From contig CM077823.1 of assembly GCA_039720395.1 (NCBI GenBank), positions 35,360,371 through 35,424,370 of the forward strand: a stretch of 64,000 nt of DNA, in the 5' to 3' direction. The notes under the pieces were generated by a model. The model saw only the letters and a list, made by a program, of their open reading frames with translations, ran no database searches and was not told the origin of the DNA. Below, piece by piece: positions 24,601-42,128 of this stretch. Origin of the DNA: Liquidambar formosana (Eukaryota > Streptophyta > Magnoliopsida > Saxifragales > Altingiaceae). Within the stretch, counting starts at the first letter, position 1; every line of letters starts with the position of its first letter. Made by a program: the position numbers and the translations under genes.

Positions 24601-27600
24601 TGGGAAATGCAGGGTTGGACAGTAGTTGTAGCTTTGTCCTTTAACAAAAGAGGGTTTCTTTTTTTATTTTTTTTTTATTTTTTATTTTTTTGATAACAGG
24701 GGAACCACCCCATAGTAGGGCCCTTTGGACCCACCCATGGAACCTAAACCCTCGGGGAGACTAGTGCAACAACCCACCACCATGGCCCCCCACTTAAATC
24801 TTGGGTTGTAAGAAAACTTTACACGAGGGCTTTTCGGTAATAACAGCCACAACCCACCTTTTTCTTTCCTTTTGACCTTTTGTTTCTTTACAAATTCCGA
24901 CAACCATCCCTTTTTCTTCTCCGAGAGTTTCCATCCCCACTTCCCAGTTCCCATGCTAATGTACATATGTAATATTTTCTCCAATTCTTCAATTTCTCTC
25001 TCCATAATTTTTTTTAAATTTCATTAGGATTTTAAGCATAGTTTGATTCTCAAGAAAAAACATGGGAAAATGAAAGGAAAAGGAAGGAAAAATTATGTCT
25101 ATAATTATTCTTGAATTTGTGTTTTTGTAACTTAGTTTGTTTATTTGAAAAAATCAGGGTTTTTTTTCTGTGAAAAAATTAGGGTTTATGATTTAAGCCG
25201 TCTTTATGACTCAAAGATTGTATTCAAGAATTTATGTGATTATGTCCATTAAAAGATGTAAAATAAGGTAATGATTTTGCACTGATTTTTCAGTGTTATT
25301 GGTATATACTGATATCTGATGAAGATGCTCGGTCTTTTGTCCGTTTTGGAATTAGTTATATCTTTACCAAAGTTGGTTTATATACGTTTTTTTTGTATCT
25401 CCTTAATGGATTATAAGTACCTTTCCTTTATAAAAAAAACGTTTCTTAGATACTTTTAATAGTAATTAATTAATTATATAGTAAGACCTTATGGTGAAAA
25501 GAAAAAAAAAATTACTGCTGGAATTTTTTTAAGTTGGCCCCCTCATCTGCAAATTTCTGGCTCCGCGCCTGTGACCGTGCGCCTAAACACACAATCACAA
25601 GTTCGCCCTTACCAACTGGACTACCCAAGGGTAGGTAAAAAGAGGGTTTCTTTATGGAGAGAGAATTCTCAGCCCTTCTATCTGTTTAATTTTCCAAACC
25701 AGAACATGTTTCTATTCATTTCCCTTTTTATGTCTGAATGTGTCTGCTTGCTGACTTTGGTGTCATGAAATTTGCAGGTTATTTCTGTAAAGGTTATTCG
25801 CAACAAGCAGACTGGTCAGCCAGAGGGATATGGATTCATTGAGTTCTTCTCACGTGCAGCAGCTGAGAAAGTTTTGCAGAGCTATAATGGCACTGCAATG
25901 CCAAATACAGAGCAGCCCTTCCGCCTGAACTGGGCAACCTTTAGCACAGGGGATAAGCGTTCCGATGCTGGTTCTGATCTATCTATATTTGTAGGAGACT
26001 TGGCTGCAGATGTTACTGATGCATTGTTGCAGGAAACTTTTGCTAACAGATATCCATCTGTTAAAGGGGCTAAAGTTGTCATTGATCCAAATACTGGACG
26101 TTCAAAAGGCTATGGTTTTGTTAGGTTTGGTGATGAAAATGAGAGGTCAAGGGCCATGACTGAAATGAATGGCACGTATTGTTCAAGTAGGGCCATGCGC
26201 ATTGGTGTTGCAACTCCAAAGAAATCGTCAGGATATCAACAGTATGCTTCTCAAGGTATATTATAATACTTCCAGCTTTGCAAATGCATGTAAAATTGGG
26301 AGACCTGAAGTTGGGAATTTTTATTCACTTCTGAGACCAGGTCAAGAAATGATATTGGTTGTTATTTGAGCAATATTTCTTGTTATGTACTTGCCAAACT
26401 AGTCCAGTTGTAGTTCTTTTTTATTTATTTATAATTTTAAAATTTTTTATCTTAGTATTTTCTTTTTAGTCAGGTATATTTTAATGAATGGAGTCGACCT
26501 TCTCCTTAAATAGTGTGCAAGTTGCGGTTTTGTTATTTCCTTTAGTCATTTTAGCCAAAGTTATTCTTATATAGGTCCTGATCAGGTCTGGGATGTCCTG
26601 GACGTCCGGGACAGATCGCACGGCTTGGAGCCATGCATGACATTCACATGCACATGTGTGGCTGCCACACATGGCTCCTCACCTTGTGATCATTTTTGGG
26701 GTGTCCTGAACTGGATCAATTGCGTGTATGTATATACAATCCCTTTACTTATAAGGTTAACCTGATCTAAATTTGCGTATGCATAGGTACAACCCCCCAA
26801 TGCATGTCCTTATTCATCTTTCATCAGGTTAACCTCACCTGAAAATTTTCATGTGTATATATACATATATTCTTGACTACCAGCGGTTTGTAGGATTTTT
26901 AATCTAGATTTGTTAGAAGGTCTGTTGTGAATAGGAAACCATCGCATCAATGCTGCTGCTCCTGCTCCTGCTTTAGTCCTGCTATTCACTAGTTCACTCC
27001 CCTTACCTCTCATGCACTTGAGGATTTGCTCTATTAATTGATTGGTTAAGAAATTGAGATTATTATGGTTTATTTAGATTTGATGACTGCCAGTTTTCCC
27101 TTTTTTTTGGGACCCCTATTTCCTTATATAGGCTGAAGAGTTTTTAAATGTCCTGTTAATACCTTCAATTTCTGTTACCTTGTTTGTTTGCATAATTCAG
27201 CAGCCTTGATGATATTCTTTTTGGTAATTGTATCCTCTAATATTTGTTTGTCTTTATAGAAATTATATAACAAATGAAATGAGGAACATCCTGCTTAATT
27301 CAAAACCAAAGTTGCATTTTAATACAGGTGCTGGCAGGGACGGAACCATAGCCAGGCCTGGGTGGCCTTGGCCCCCCCACACTTTCACAAAATTGTCTTG
27401 GGAAAAGTACTTTGGGTGACTATATTTCATACTAATACCAAAAAAAGGTTTTGCATGTTAACTTGTTACAAATAGATTATCAACCTACTATGAAATGACT
27501 ACTGGTTATTTTGTTTTTGGTATTACATTAGGAAATGGTCACCAAAACGTAATTTACTAGTTTCCTTTTTTTTAAGTAGCAAGGCTCAATGGACCAATGG

Positions 27601-30414
27601 TCCCTCCCAATCAGCACAATGGTTCCTCACATGATCTCTTAAAAGTCAAATAGACAACTTATACCCAAGGATAAAAGGCTAGAATTAATATAGGCAAAAA
27701 GTAAAAAGTCCAAAGTAATTAGCCATAAACAAACACTGAATTCCTATTGTTTCAGCTTCTTTTTTTCCGTTGGATTTATCCTAGATCTCTTTCAAACAAA
27801 ATCCTTGAGCACACCAGAGAGTGACAGCCAGCGGAAAGCATCTTGTCGGAGAAGATCACTGCTCTATGTCTACATATTAAAGTACCCTTTTCGGTTTTTT
27901 ATCTTTTAGGTTATTATTCTTTTAAATTTTTTTTTAAACCTTCTTTAGATTTATTGCTGTTGTCAACCCTTTTTATTTTATTTTATTTTGGTCATGGTCT
28001 TAGAGAAGTATAAGCGAGGTCCAATCGTTAACTCCCATTCAATGTATTAATTTAATCTTGAATCTTAGTATGATTCTCATACTTGAATCGTAAAAAAATA
28101 TTTATTCATACTTTGGCCACCCCCGAGATAAAGTCCTAGTTCCGTTCTTGGGTGCTGGGGTTACATATGATTTACAGAGGTGTGGGTAAAGTCCATGGGT
28201 TAGTGGGATTAGTGGGATGGCTCTTTGTCTTGAACATAGAATAGTTATATTCAATAAAACTGTAATCTTCTTATTTATGGTTTATTTATCAAGCATCTGT
28301 CTTTCTTTCAGTCACTTGATTACTGTATCTTTTCGTAATTAATTTGTTTTGTAGAACTTCTATCTTCCTTTGAATTAAGATGGCTCCTGGATCTTTCTGT
28401 AGAATAATTTATTTATTTACTATCTAATTTTCTATCACTGACTAATGTTAGTATCCTAAGGTGGTCAATTACACACTTTCATACTTCAATATTGACTTTT
28501 GCACACAAATATATTTTATTTTTTTCTTATGCCTTGTCATTTATTACCATCAGTTGTTTCTTTGAAACACTTCAAAGCTGGATTTTTTATATAAATGATA
28601 CATTTTGTAGAACTTATAGCTTTTTCTGGATTAAGAAGGCTCCTGGATCTTTTTGTAGAAGGAATATTTTTCTAATCTCAAGTTTTTTATTATTTATTTA
28701 TTTATTTTGAATAATTCTAACCCTGTGTTTGGTTGGGGGGAAAGGAGGAGGGAAGGAAAGGGGAGTAAGGAAAAAGGGAGGGATGGAAAGAGTTTGGTGT
28801 GTTTGGTTGAAGGGAAAGGGGGAAGGATGGAAAGGGGAGGGAGGATTAGGAATCCCTCTTTTCCACTTTTTCCCTTCCCTCCAATTTTGGGGGGATTTGA
28901 GGAGGGAAATAGAACTTTTTTTTATTCAAATGACACATTTACCCTTATGTTTATTATTATTATTATTTATTACTACTACATATATGGGGGCAAAATAGTA
29001 AAATCAATATTTATTCTTTCCATATGTTCCTTTATACCAAACACACAAGAAGGAAGGAAACTATCTTTCCCTCCATTCTACATCCATCCAACCAAACACA
29101 TAGGAATGAAAAGAGATCTCGTTCCCCTAGGGATGGAAAATCCATTCCTCCCATCTCTCCTTCCTTCCCCCCTTTCCATCCTTCCTACCAAACATAGCAT
29201 AACTGCTGAGCCAGTCATCTGCAACTAATTATCATTTAAGGCAGTCAAATTCATATATTTTTGCTTTGGACCTGGGTTTTGACTTAATTATAATTTTTCT
29301 TTCTTTTAATCCTTTGTTTAGCTTTGATATTGGCTGGTGGAAATGCAACAAACAGTGCAATGCCCCAAGGCTCTCAGTCTGACAGTGATTCTGCCAACAC
29401 TACGGTAAGTTCAGCTCTCCTTTGCCGCATGATCTATCATTGATTCCATTGTATATGATAAACCCATGTTTTATTGTAGATATTCGTGGGAGGGCTTGAC
29501 TCTGATGTCACTGATGGAGATCTCAGGCAGCCTTTTTCTCAGTTTGGTGAGGTTATCTCTGTGAAAATACCAGTTGGCAGAGGATGTGGATTTGTACAAT
29601 TTGCCAACAGGTACACTTCCTTGATTTTGTAGGAATAGGTAGTTACATTATGTACATATGTTGAAATATGTTAAAATAGGACTTACTGTTTGATGAATTG
29701 ACTGTTATTATAGCCTACCATTAATATGCTTATTGAACATATTATTTTGATCAAATCCAATGTAGACTAATTATATTTGAATGGAATGTTAAAAAGGGTG
29801 AATGGGGTAGTGGACATTGTGTTACAACCATTGTGAACGTAAATAATTGTGGTTAACCCCGCTTTTTAACCTTGATCTCAGTTTTCATGGGATGACCCAT
29901 TCTGTATCTCTGTTTATAGAACCAATGCCGAGGATGCAATGCAGAGGTTGAATGGCACGGTTATTGGCAAGCAGACAGTTCGTCTATCTTGGGGTCGCAA
30001 TCCAGGGAATAAGCAGCAGGTAAATTTGCTCAATTTGAAGAAGATGCTCTTTAGTTGACTGTTAATTATTTCTTACTTTTACCTTTGACTATCTGACATT
30101 ATTTTCTTAAAATATTTCCTATATTTATTCTTGAGTTCTGAATCATCTATTGAGTTGACTGATCTGTCAATGACCCTATGGTGTAAACCACCATGACTAT
30201 TACTATTTTTTCTCTTTGCTCCTATCAGCTATCGCCAGGTTTTCTTATTTTATTTTTAAATTTAAATGTGGCTTCACAGTGGAGAACAGATCCCAGTAAC
30301 CAGTGGAATGGCGCATATTACGGAGGGCAGGGCTATGGTGGGTATGGATATGCTATGCCACAGAATCAGGATCCCAGTATGTATGCTGCAGCCACGGCTT
30401 ATGGAGCTTCCTAA
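18477..30414 (+). CDS. RBP47-type RNA-binding protein with three RRMs
   Basis: Six exons: 18477-18824, 25778-26255, 29322-29404, 29480-29610, 29920-30019, 30280-30414. They join in frame to 424 residues with no disruption. The N-terminus is Gln/Met-rich with poly-Gln runs (residues 11-18 and about 61-70). RRM1 begins at TIWVGDLHHWMDE and has RNP1 GYGFIEF; it is split by intron 1. RRM2 has IFVGDL and KGYGFVRF. RRM3 has IFVGGL and CGFVQF and ends at SWGRNPGNKQQ. The tail is Gly/Tyr-rich. This is the layout of plant RBP45/RBP47 proteins, which bind poly(A) or U-rich mRNA in the nucleus and in stress granules; wording such as EVKTIWVGDL and the length favour RBP47 (B'-like). Intron 1 (18825-25777) is unusually long and packed with transposons. 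The start is the first of two adjacent ATGs; 18480 is equally possible. Confidence 0.95.
19475..21035. mobile_element. Large foldback element with internal palindrome (intron 1 of RBP47)
   Basis: The left arm (about 19475-19815) recurs inverted at about 20700-21035; shared blocks include aaaggcttgatttagtggg, gtcgaggagaRcaa and ggccaaattccat. Inside, a second palindrome pairs about 19800-19935 with 20010-20165 (aactaaacctaactctagtc is part of one arm), and a third direct copy of that block sits at 20290-20400. The third copy carries a SINE. There is no transposase. It is probably a composite non-autonomous DNA element. Confidence 0.7.
20405..20611 (+). mobile_element. tRNA-derived SINE with target duplication
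   Basis: The head has a box A-like tagctcagttggcaagg and a box B-like gagttcgactc, followed by a body of about 130 bp and a short A tail. The direct repeat ttatggt flanks it at 20398-20404 and 20612-20618. A sister copy of the surrounding repeat (near 20130-20145) lacks the insertion, giving an empty site. It resembles a tRNA but has no acceptor stem pairing, so it is not a tRNA gene. Confidence 0.8.
21045..21360 (+). mobile_element. Degenerate LINE reverse-transcriptase C-terminus
   Basis: The plus-strand translation keeps remnants of a plant LINE region that follows the reverse transcriptase: MKVLRMKKWLCGK, then LPQLGIDESCRRWFVHMYG, then a basic-Trp segment near MQKRIWVEAVIK. Stops and frameshifts interrupt it. 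It directly follows the foldback element inside RBP47 intron 1. Confidence 0.55.
21500..22060 (-). mobile_element. Copia RNase H remnant, minus strand
   Basis: Reverse-strand translation gives the Copia RNase H signature SSVEAEYQAMSHTSCEVSW (around 21830-21902), an upstream DRRSTTGY segment and a downstream HIEVDWHLVCEKM segment, with several stops and frameshifts. It is transcriptionally opposite to the RBP47 gene whose intron holds it. This is the 3' coding end of a dead Ty1/copia element. Confidence 0.8.
22290..22505 (+). mobile_element. LINE RNase H C-terminal fragment
   Basis: The plus-strand frame contains SVYRQCNRAANYVASRGH, which matches the final His-Arg-Asn-Ala part of LINE RNase H domains, and then a short tail. 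It is 5' truncated and lies between the two Copia remnants. No clear poly(A) tail or target duplication remains. Confidence 0.5.
22600..23550 (-). mobile_element. Copia gag-like remnant, minus strand
   Basis: Reverse-strand frames read VGDKRGLSCVNEK, then a degraded zinc-knuckle-like YFHCRVKGISEGKSK, then QIQVLAKKSRMISNEIKKL, preceded by Lys/Glu-rich coiled-coil-like stretches (23150-23450). This order is known from SIRE/Maximus-type Copia gag proteins. It may belong to the same decayed element as 21500-22060. The rest of intron 1 (about 23600-25777) holds LTR-like sequence with a TATA-like tattataaataag near 24200, T-rich tracts and no gene. Confidence 0.5.
26560..26860. repeat. Inverted-repeat, TA-flanked element in intron 2 of RBP47
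   Basis: Two nested inverted pairs: ggtcctgatcaggtctggg-like ends around 26574-26720, and aaggttaacctgat/atcaggttaacct at about 26753-26838. The second contains ggtacaacccccCaatgcat, a core shared with the element at 59345-59512. Short tatata stretches lie outside. The copy is diverged and its borders are approximate. Confidence 0.45.
27335..28151. mobile_element. Non-autonomous hAT element with 8-bp target duplication
   Basis: The ends are cagggacggaacca and, in reverse complement at the right, caagaacggaacta, a 14-bp terminal inverted repeat with three mismatches. The 8-bp sequence ggtgctgg flanks it on both sides (27327-27334 and 28152-28159). An 8-bp duplication is diagnostic of the hAT superfamily. 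The 817-bp interior encodes no transposase. It sits in intron 2 of the RBP47-type gene. Confidence 0.85.
28718..29205. repeat. Purine-rich foldback element with repeated tgtttggt ends
   Basis: The left side has two copies of gtgtttggttg (about 28725 and 28799) with GGAAAGG-rich sequence. The right side has the complementary ccaaacaca and accaaacata motifs (about 29035, 29090, 29190) with CCTTCC-rich sequence. This gives nested inverted ends around an AT-rich middle. The open frames across it are translations of the purine tract and not genes. It also lies in intron 2 of RBP47. Confidence 0.55.
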
Positions 30415-31263
30415 CATGGTTATGGCAAACCATCAACGGCAATAAGTTAAACTTATAGGACTCGCATTTTAAAAGTTTGTCATAAAAAAAATATAAAAAA
30501 AATGCTCAAGTAGGTTGGATTTAGCTGCTTTTTTCAGCTACATCTGTAGTGTGATGAATTGTGTATCTAAATTGGATTTTGAATCCTGGAGTTGATTTTG
30601 GATATTATCAGAACCATTCTTTATGATTTTGTGGCCGCTGGAATAGTCTTTTTGGATAGGCGGGAGAGCTTTATTGATCGACAATATATTATTCTGAAAT
30701 ATGAACAATTAAAGATTATACCTGCTTGGTTAAGATGGTCCAGGCCTGATTCTGTCATTGTCATACCCTACAACCGGCTTCCATAATGGATCCATCTCCT
30801 TTCAAATAACGCTTGTCCACCCCTATCCTTTCATTCATCTACACTTTGTTGAAGTTAGGTGCACATTAGTTCAAAATTGTCCTGAAATCTATCAGCTTAG
30901 AATGGTTATTAGAAGGGTCATGGCTTTTTCAAACTGGCTAGCTTTGAACCTATTTGCTAAGACATTGACTTAGGTGCACAACCAATCTTTTCGGACAAGA
31001 ATGGGTGATTTTGTCGAAAAGACCGGATTTGGCCGCTGTACCAGGTCCATCATCTATATTGTACATCTGCCCTTTCGACCACTCATAGGGGGCATTCCAT
31101 GAAGAGTGCTGGACAAAGCAAGAGAGAATTCCTCTAATATGTGCAAGTCTCCTTTCTAATATCTAGAATCATCATAGTTCCTCTCAATTTTGTTCAACAG
31201 TTAGTTTTCTTATGCAGGGTCCCTACTGAATTATGAGTATGACAGTATATTAAGCACTTAAAA

Positions 31264-31408
31264 GATGCCGCCTAGCTTGGGGGGTAAAAGTCTTTTGGCG
31301 TCATACCGAGATGTGGGTTCGATCCCGTCTTCACCTAACCTCGAACCCCCTGATGTACTATCCTCTCCTTTAAGATTGTATTGATGTTCTTGTAGCCCAA
31401 AAAACTTT
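31264..31408 (+). mobile_element. tRNA-derived SINE
   Basis: A box A-like gcctagcttggggggtaaaag and a box B gtgggttcgatcccg are spaced as in tRNA-derived SINEs. The body runs on to about 31400 with ttgtagcccaaaaaac at the end. No tRNA acceptor stem can be formed. Target duplications are not obvious. Confidence 0.65.
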
Positions 31409-31424
31409 CATTGTTGAAGCTCAT

Positions 31425-33262
31425 GTGTGAAAAGTGAGGGCCTATTGGGAATATATCAGCTTTTTGGTTGGTAGAAGAATATGGTTCGTGGACACAGTGG
31501 GATCTGAAACACACACTTTTCTCATGATTTTAAAGCCATTCGTGGTGGCATCAACTATTATGGGTTCACTGAACAGTGTTGGAATAAGTTGCCCTCATTT
31601 TATGCTTTCTAAGATGGTCCCTAGGTTCGTCCATGACCGGTTCAGATTAGTTGTTTAGACAAAAATGTCGTTTAATTAGATTAAAAAAAAAAAAAAACCA
31701 CTTTGATGCCAATGTCATGTATCTTCTTAGATTCAACAATTTTGAATGGCATTCAATGGTTACCCTTGGGGGTAACCATTGCATGGAGATGTATCCCATG
31801 CATGGGTGTTGGGTATCTTGAATTCAGGACTCTCGAACAAACACACAATGTGGGACTCATTGTTTGTACATATGGCCAATCTCCAGATATCAAAAAAAAA
31901 AAAAAAAAAAAAAAAAAGAAAGCAAACACAACTGTTTTATAGAGGATTATTAATCGTCATGGATCTCTATCCACATTAGGATAGGCACTAGGAGAGTCTT
32001 AGGCATATAAGTAAGAGTACAACTCCTACCTAATGAATTAGCATTTTGGATTGAAGACTCGACCCATGACAAAAGGCACACAACCAAAGAAAACATCCAT
32101 AGTGCTAATGAGATAGTGGTTGAGATGACCCATGTTGAACATTCTGCACATGGCTGAGCACATGTAACAGAAATGCATCAAAGTGTGGGCACAATTATGT
32201 TCGCACACTAACCTGTGTGGTCATTCATTCCTTTTAAAAATTGAGGGTTCTGCGAAACCGAATTTTACAGGATATCTTTTCAATGTCGAATACTGACACA
32301 AAATTGCCGCCCATGAAAGGAGACAACACAAACCATTGGGATTAAGAATTTTTCTAAGAATTTTACAGGATATGGTATTATACTAGCTACCAGCTTCGAC
32401 ACTGTCAAATACTTCATCAGAATAATTTATTATATGTCTCCTTTTAACTCTTCGTATTCTCAAGGGATCAGTCATTCATCCCCATTTTCTCGACTAATAC
32501 TCAAGTGAGCTATGGGTCGGTGGCTTTACTTGAGACCTGAGAATAATCGGACACCTTGCGTAGGGTGATGGCCAAAAAAAAAATTAAAATGGAGGACGTT
32601 TTAAGAGTGCTCAAGATGACAAGGGACACCTTGATGGGGTCTGTTTATAGATCAATTGATGTCTGTCCAAATAGACATAATCATTGGTGATGTGTTTTCA
32701 ATTCAAATTAAATATGACCGTTTGAATTATATTTTGTCCATTTCTTTCAAGAATGGGCATAACCTTCGTCAAAGATCACAATTCTTAATGCAACTCTTCA
32801 TTCAAATACAACAGAGATTTATAAGAAAATCAAAATTATGTTTTGTTTCAAAATATTTCAAAATCTCATCTCTCAAAAGTGAGGTCCCGTTGGGAATTTC
32901 AGCTCTTTGGTTGGTACAAGAATATGGTTTGCGGAGTGGGGTATGAAAGCACTTTTCCCATGGGTTTTAAAGCAATTCGTAGTAGTGGCACCAACTACTT
33001 TGGGTTTACTGAACGGTGTTGAGATAAGTTGTCACTCATTTTATGCCTTTTTATAAGATGGTCCCAACAGGTGTGGGGTTGATGGAGGTCTTTGTTTTGA
33101 CTCTGCATGGGTGCATGTGTGGGTATAAGTGTTCTCTTATCATTTGGTAAAAAAAAAGAGGATAGTCCATAGGTTCTTCGCTCTTGACCTGTTCAGATTA
33201 TTTAATCGTGACTTTTGGTACGTTTCATAGACAAAATTTGATTTAATTAGATCAAGTAAAAA
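31425..33262. repeat. Diverged direct repeat pair with a retroposed insertion
   Basis: Segment 31425-31690 resembles 32872-33262: shared blocks include ttggttggtaRaagaatatg, tgggttYactgaacRgtgtt and ttcagattaRttR. Inside the second copy, 33065-33160 is extra. It ends in an A run and is flanked by gatggtcc (33057-33064) and gatagtcc (33161-33168), as expected for a truncated LINE-type insertion of 96 bp. Confidence 0.6.
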
Positions 33263-33824
33263 CCAGCAAGGGTAACCCATAAGCTAATCAAGAATTAGAG
33301 GTCTCTGAATTCAAATCTTCATCTTTTCACTATTAGATGCATGAGCTTGTAGGTGAATAGTGCATCTCGTGGGACTAATTTGAGTCTAACATTCAAAGAG
33401 ATGAAAGAAAGAATGTGCATGTGAATCTGGAAGACCACCCAAATCAGCGTGGTTTAATAATTTAATTTGGTTCTGTTGAGCAAGTAACATTATTTATTTA
33501 TTTATTAATTTTTTAACCACCAAATCTACTTCTATAGATGATTGATTTCCAATAAGTTCCGATTTATTTATTTATATTTTTTGGAATATGGTCCCATATG
33601 TTCAGCACAGAATCATCCCCATTGACCAATTGTGATCCAAAGCCACCTTTCAGGATGAGGTAACCACCCTCGATAGTATGATTGGATAAAAGGGTACAAT
33701 ATTAATTTAAAAGCCGCAAAAAAACCTCTCCAAAGTCCACACTACATAGTAGACTGAGGAATGCCCACAAAACCATACACAAAGTCCTAGAGCAGCAACA
33801 CCGCCTTTCCTTCCATTAGCAGCA

Positions 33825-37242
<3,418 letters not shown>

Positions 37243-38155
37243 TACTTGTGATCTCCATTGAAATTGGGAATTAGTATCTATTTTTTTGGTCAATTATTAG
37301 CATTTGTGATTCATCTTCCCCACAGAGGCAAACTAGAAGGATTAGCAGGGTTTTATAAGTGAAAGGACAAGTTGTATGCATACAAGTGAAAAGATGAATC
37401 TATTTCCCACTACCACCTAAATAGATCTTAAATTTGAAAATAAAAAATCCACAGAAGCAATGTTATGGCATTTGCTTTATGATAGGCTTAGGAATTTGAC
37501 CAAGAATATGGCCACTTTGATGACAATAATCACTCCTTTCTCACTTTGTGGCCCTTACTGAGCCATAATTTGATGTTTTTCTGGTATGCAAATGGATACA
37601 CAATTATGCCGTGAATGTCAAGAAAGTATTCAAACACAAAAGTTTTACAGGTACTTAGGGACTTCAGTCTTCAGCCATGGATGAAGATGATCCCAGATCT
37701 TGCATTATAAAGAATACAAAAATTTTAATAGAGAACTATATTCTTCAGCAGAAATTAACTTTTAAATTGTTCGTTAACCAAGGTTTACTGCAAATCCATA
37801 GATGACTACTGCAATAAAAAGACTACATTCAGTGAGGGCACTGAAATAAAACTCAATCCCAAGTTGACCAAAAAATGTACTTTCCTCTGCACCTTGTGGC
37901 CCCCCCTCTCTCTCCACCAAAAAAAAAAAGAAAAAAAAAACCACTTGCAATATGTTCTAAACAGAACAGCAAAGTTCTGCAATTGTTTGTTGGAAAAAAC
38001 CATTTATAGTAATTGAGGTCCCTTGGGCCTGAGATTTGATTCCATAAGTGATCTATAGAGTTTAAAAGACACAATTTGAAGACACAAACTCTTAGCCATT
38101 AAAACTCTGTTATCCGGCTTCAGTGTCTTCAGAAGTATACTATAACATAATTGTA

Positions 38156-38416
38156 CTTCCTCCATTCCTAAATAAGTGACCTACTTTCTTTTTCAGATGT
38201 TTCAAAATTATTGTCACATTTCAAAAGTCATTGATTTTTTTTATTCATTTCCTAAAATACCCTTAAAAAGGTATTCTCTCTTTTTCTAATGTTTTGCACA
38301 CTTGAGGGCAAAATTAGAATATCGAAACATATGCATTGATGTGAAAGCATTTAATAGTGTTTTCTTAAAAAGCGTAGTTTTTTCAAAGGGGAATGGTCAA
38401 TTTGAAAAGGAGGGAG
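38156..38416. mobile_element. Stowaway-type MITE with TA target duplication
   Basis: The ends are cttcctccattcc and ctccctccttttc (reverse complement of the right end), flanked by TA on both sides. The other copy of the segmental duplication has a single TA at the same point (46580-46581, context attgtatttag), a true empty site. It is 261 bp and non-coding, about 460 bp upstream of SCPL-B. A relative lies at 61883-62134. Confidence 0.92.
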
Positions 38417-38845
38417 TATTTAGTTAGGACTCTGATAGAGCAAAAGAAAAATAGTTGGGCACGATAATTTCAAGGCATTTTATTTGTTTTTGGTGCTGCA
38501 GTGCTGTTAGAATTTGTCTTGAATCAGTTGGCTTATTAGTTAGCCCATCCTTGTCTTAACTTCCCAACTTCTCTCTCCTCAACACTTGCAATACAGACTG
38601 CACAGACAGATCTTCTGTTTGTATTAGCTGTAAGCTTTGTTGAAATCATGAAATCAGACAAACACTAAAAAATCATCGCAATGGATAAAATCACTCAAAA
38701 GGGTTCAATGGCGAAAACAATGTCACTGACTCAAATCAACAAGAAGAAGCATATAGCGATATTAACGACATTTGTTACACTAGACTACATAAAAAAATAT
38801 TGTATGAATCAAACGGCACCCCTGCTATGGAACTTGCTCCAAGCC

Positions 38846-38853
38846 TATAAATA
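38846..38853 (+). promoter_or_regulatory. TATA box of SCPL-B
   Basis: TATAAATA lies 31 bp before the first ATG (38877) and 55 bp before the second (38901). At normal spacing transcription would begin close to the first ATG, which favours the second ATG as the real start. The duplicated gene has a weaker tataaaca at the matching place. Confidence 0.6.
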
Positions 38854-38876
38854 TAATGAATAATTGGTAGCTGAAG

Positions 38877-41539
<2,663 letters not shown>

Positions 41540-42128
41540 TGAGAGCTAAACGAGAAGACAAATACAAGATCAATAAAACAATGTCAATTGAGAGATGGAA
41601 TAAGAATTAGTATGGAGTGGTGAATTGATCATTGTCAACAACTAAGAGCTTTATATTGTGTGATTAATAAAATTTGCTTCTCTTTAATGAGCATGGTCAA
41701 TCCTGTATGATAGCAAAAATTAAAAGAAAATGTCCCAAAAAAAAAAATAAATAAATAAACCCAATTCATGCCCACACTAACATCCCCACCTTAGCACCGG
41801 TACAAAGTTGGCTCTGATATAGTGATATTGCTAAGAAAGATGTCCAGTCCAATGTTGTCTTATAAAGACATTCTAAGCATCTTTGCTACACCCCCCCCCC
41901 CCCCCCCCCCCCCCCGCTTTTTTTTGTTTTTGTTTTTTTGGGGACAATTGATAGAAGCAACCTTTTCCCCTAACCCTCCTTAATATCAATAAATAAATAT
42001 TAATATTTTTTCATAAACTTGAATCCAAAATCACTCAATTAATAAGAGAGGCTAATGCCATTGGCATGCCACCCCTACTTTGTACATTAAAAAGGGTATT
42101 TAAATTTGAAAGACATTGGAAAATTTAT

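Larger units (their letters stand above)
30415..33824. other. Intergenic region between RBP47 and SCPL cluster
   Basis: About 200 bp after the RBP47 stop is likely its 3' UTR. The rest has a SINE (31264-31408), an A tract (31892-31917) and a diverged direct repeat of about 240-390 bp (31425-31690 and 32872-33262). The second copy of that repeat is interrupted by a small retroposed insertion (33065-33160). No gene is supported. Confidence 0.55.

Noticed and set aside
24682..25005. 107-codon minus-strand open frame in RBP47 intron 1
   Set aside because: Charged low-complexity sequence in a repeat-rich intron with no motif that I recognise.
28707..29228. Overlapping open frames of 173 and 89 codons
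   Set aside because: They translate a purine-rich foldback element in RBP47 intron 2; composition explains their length.
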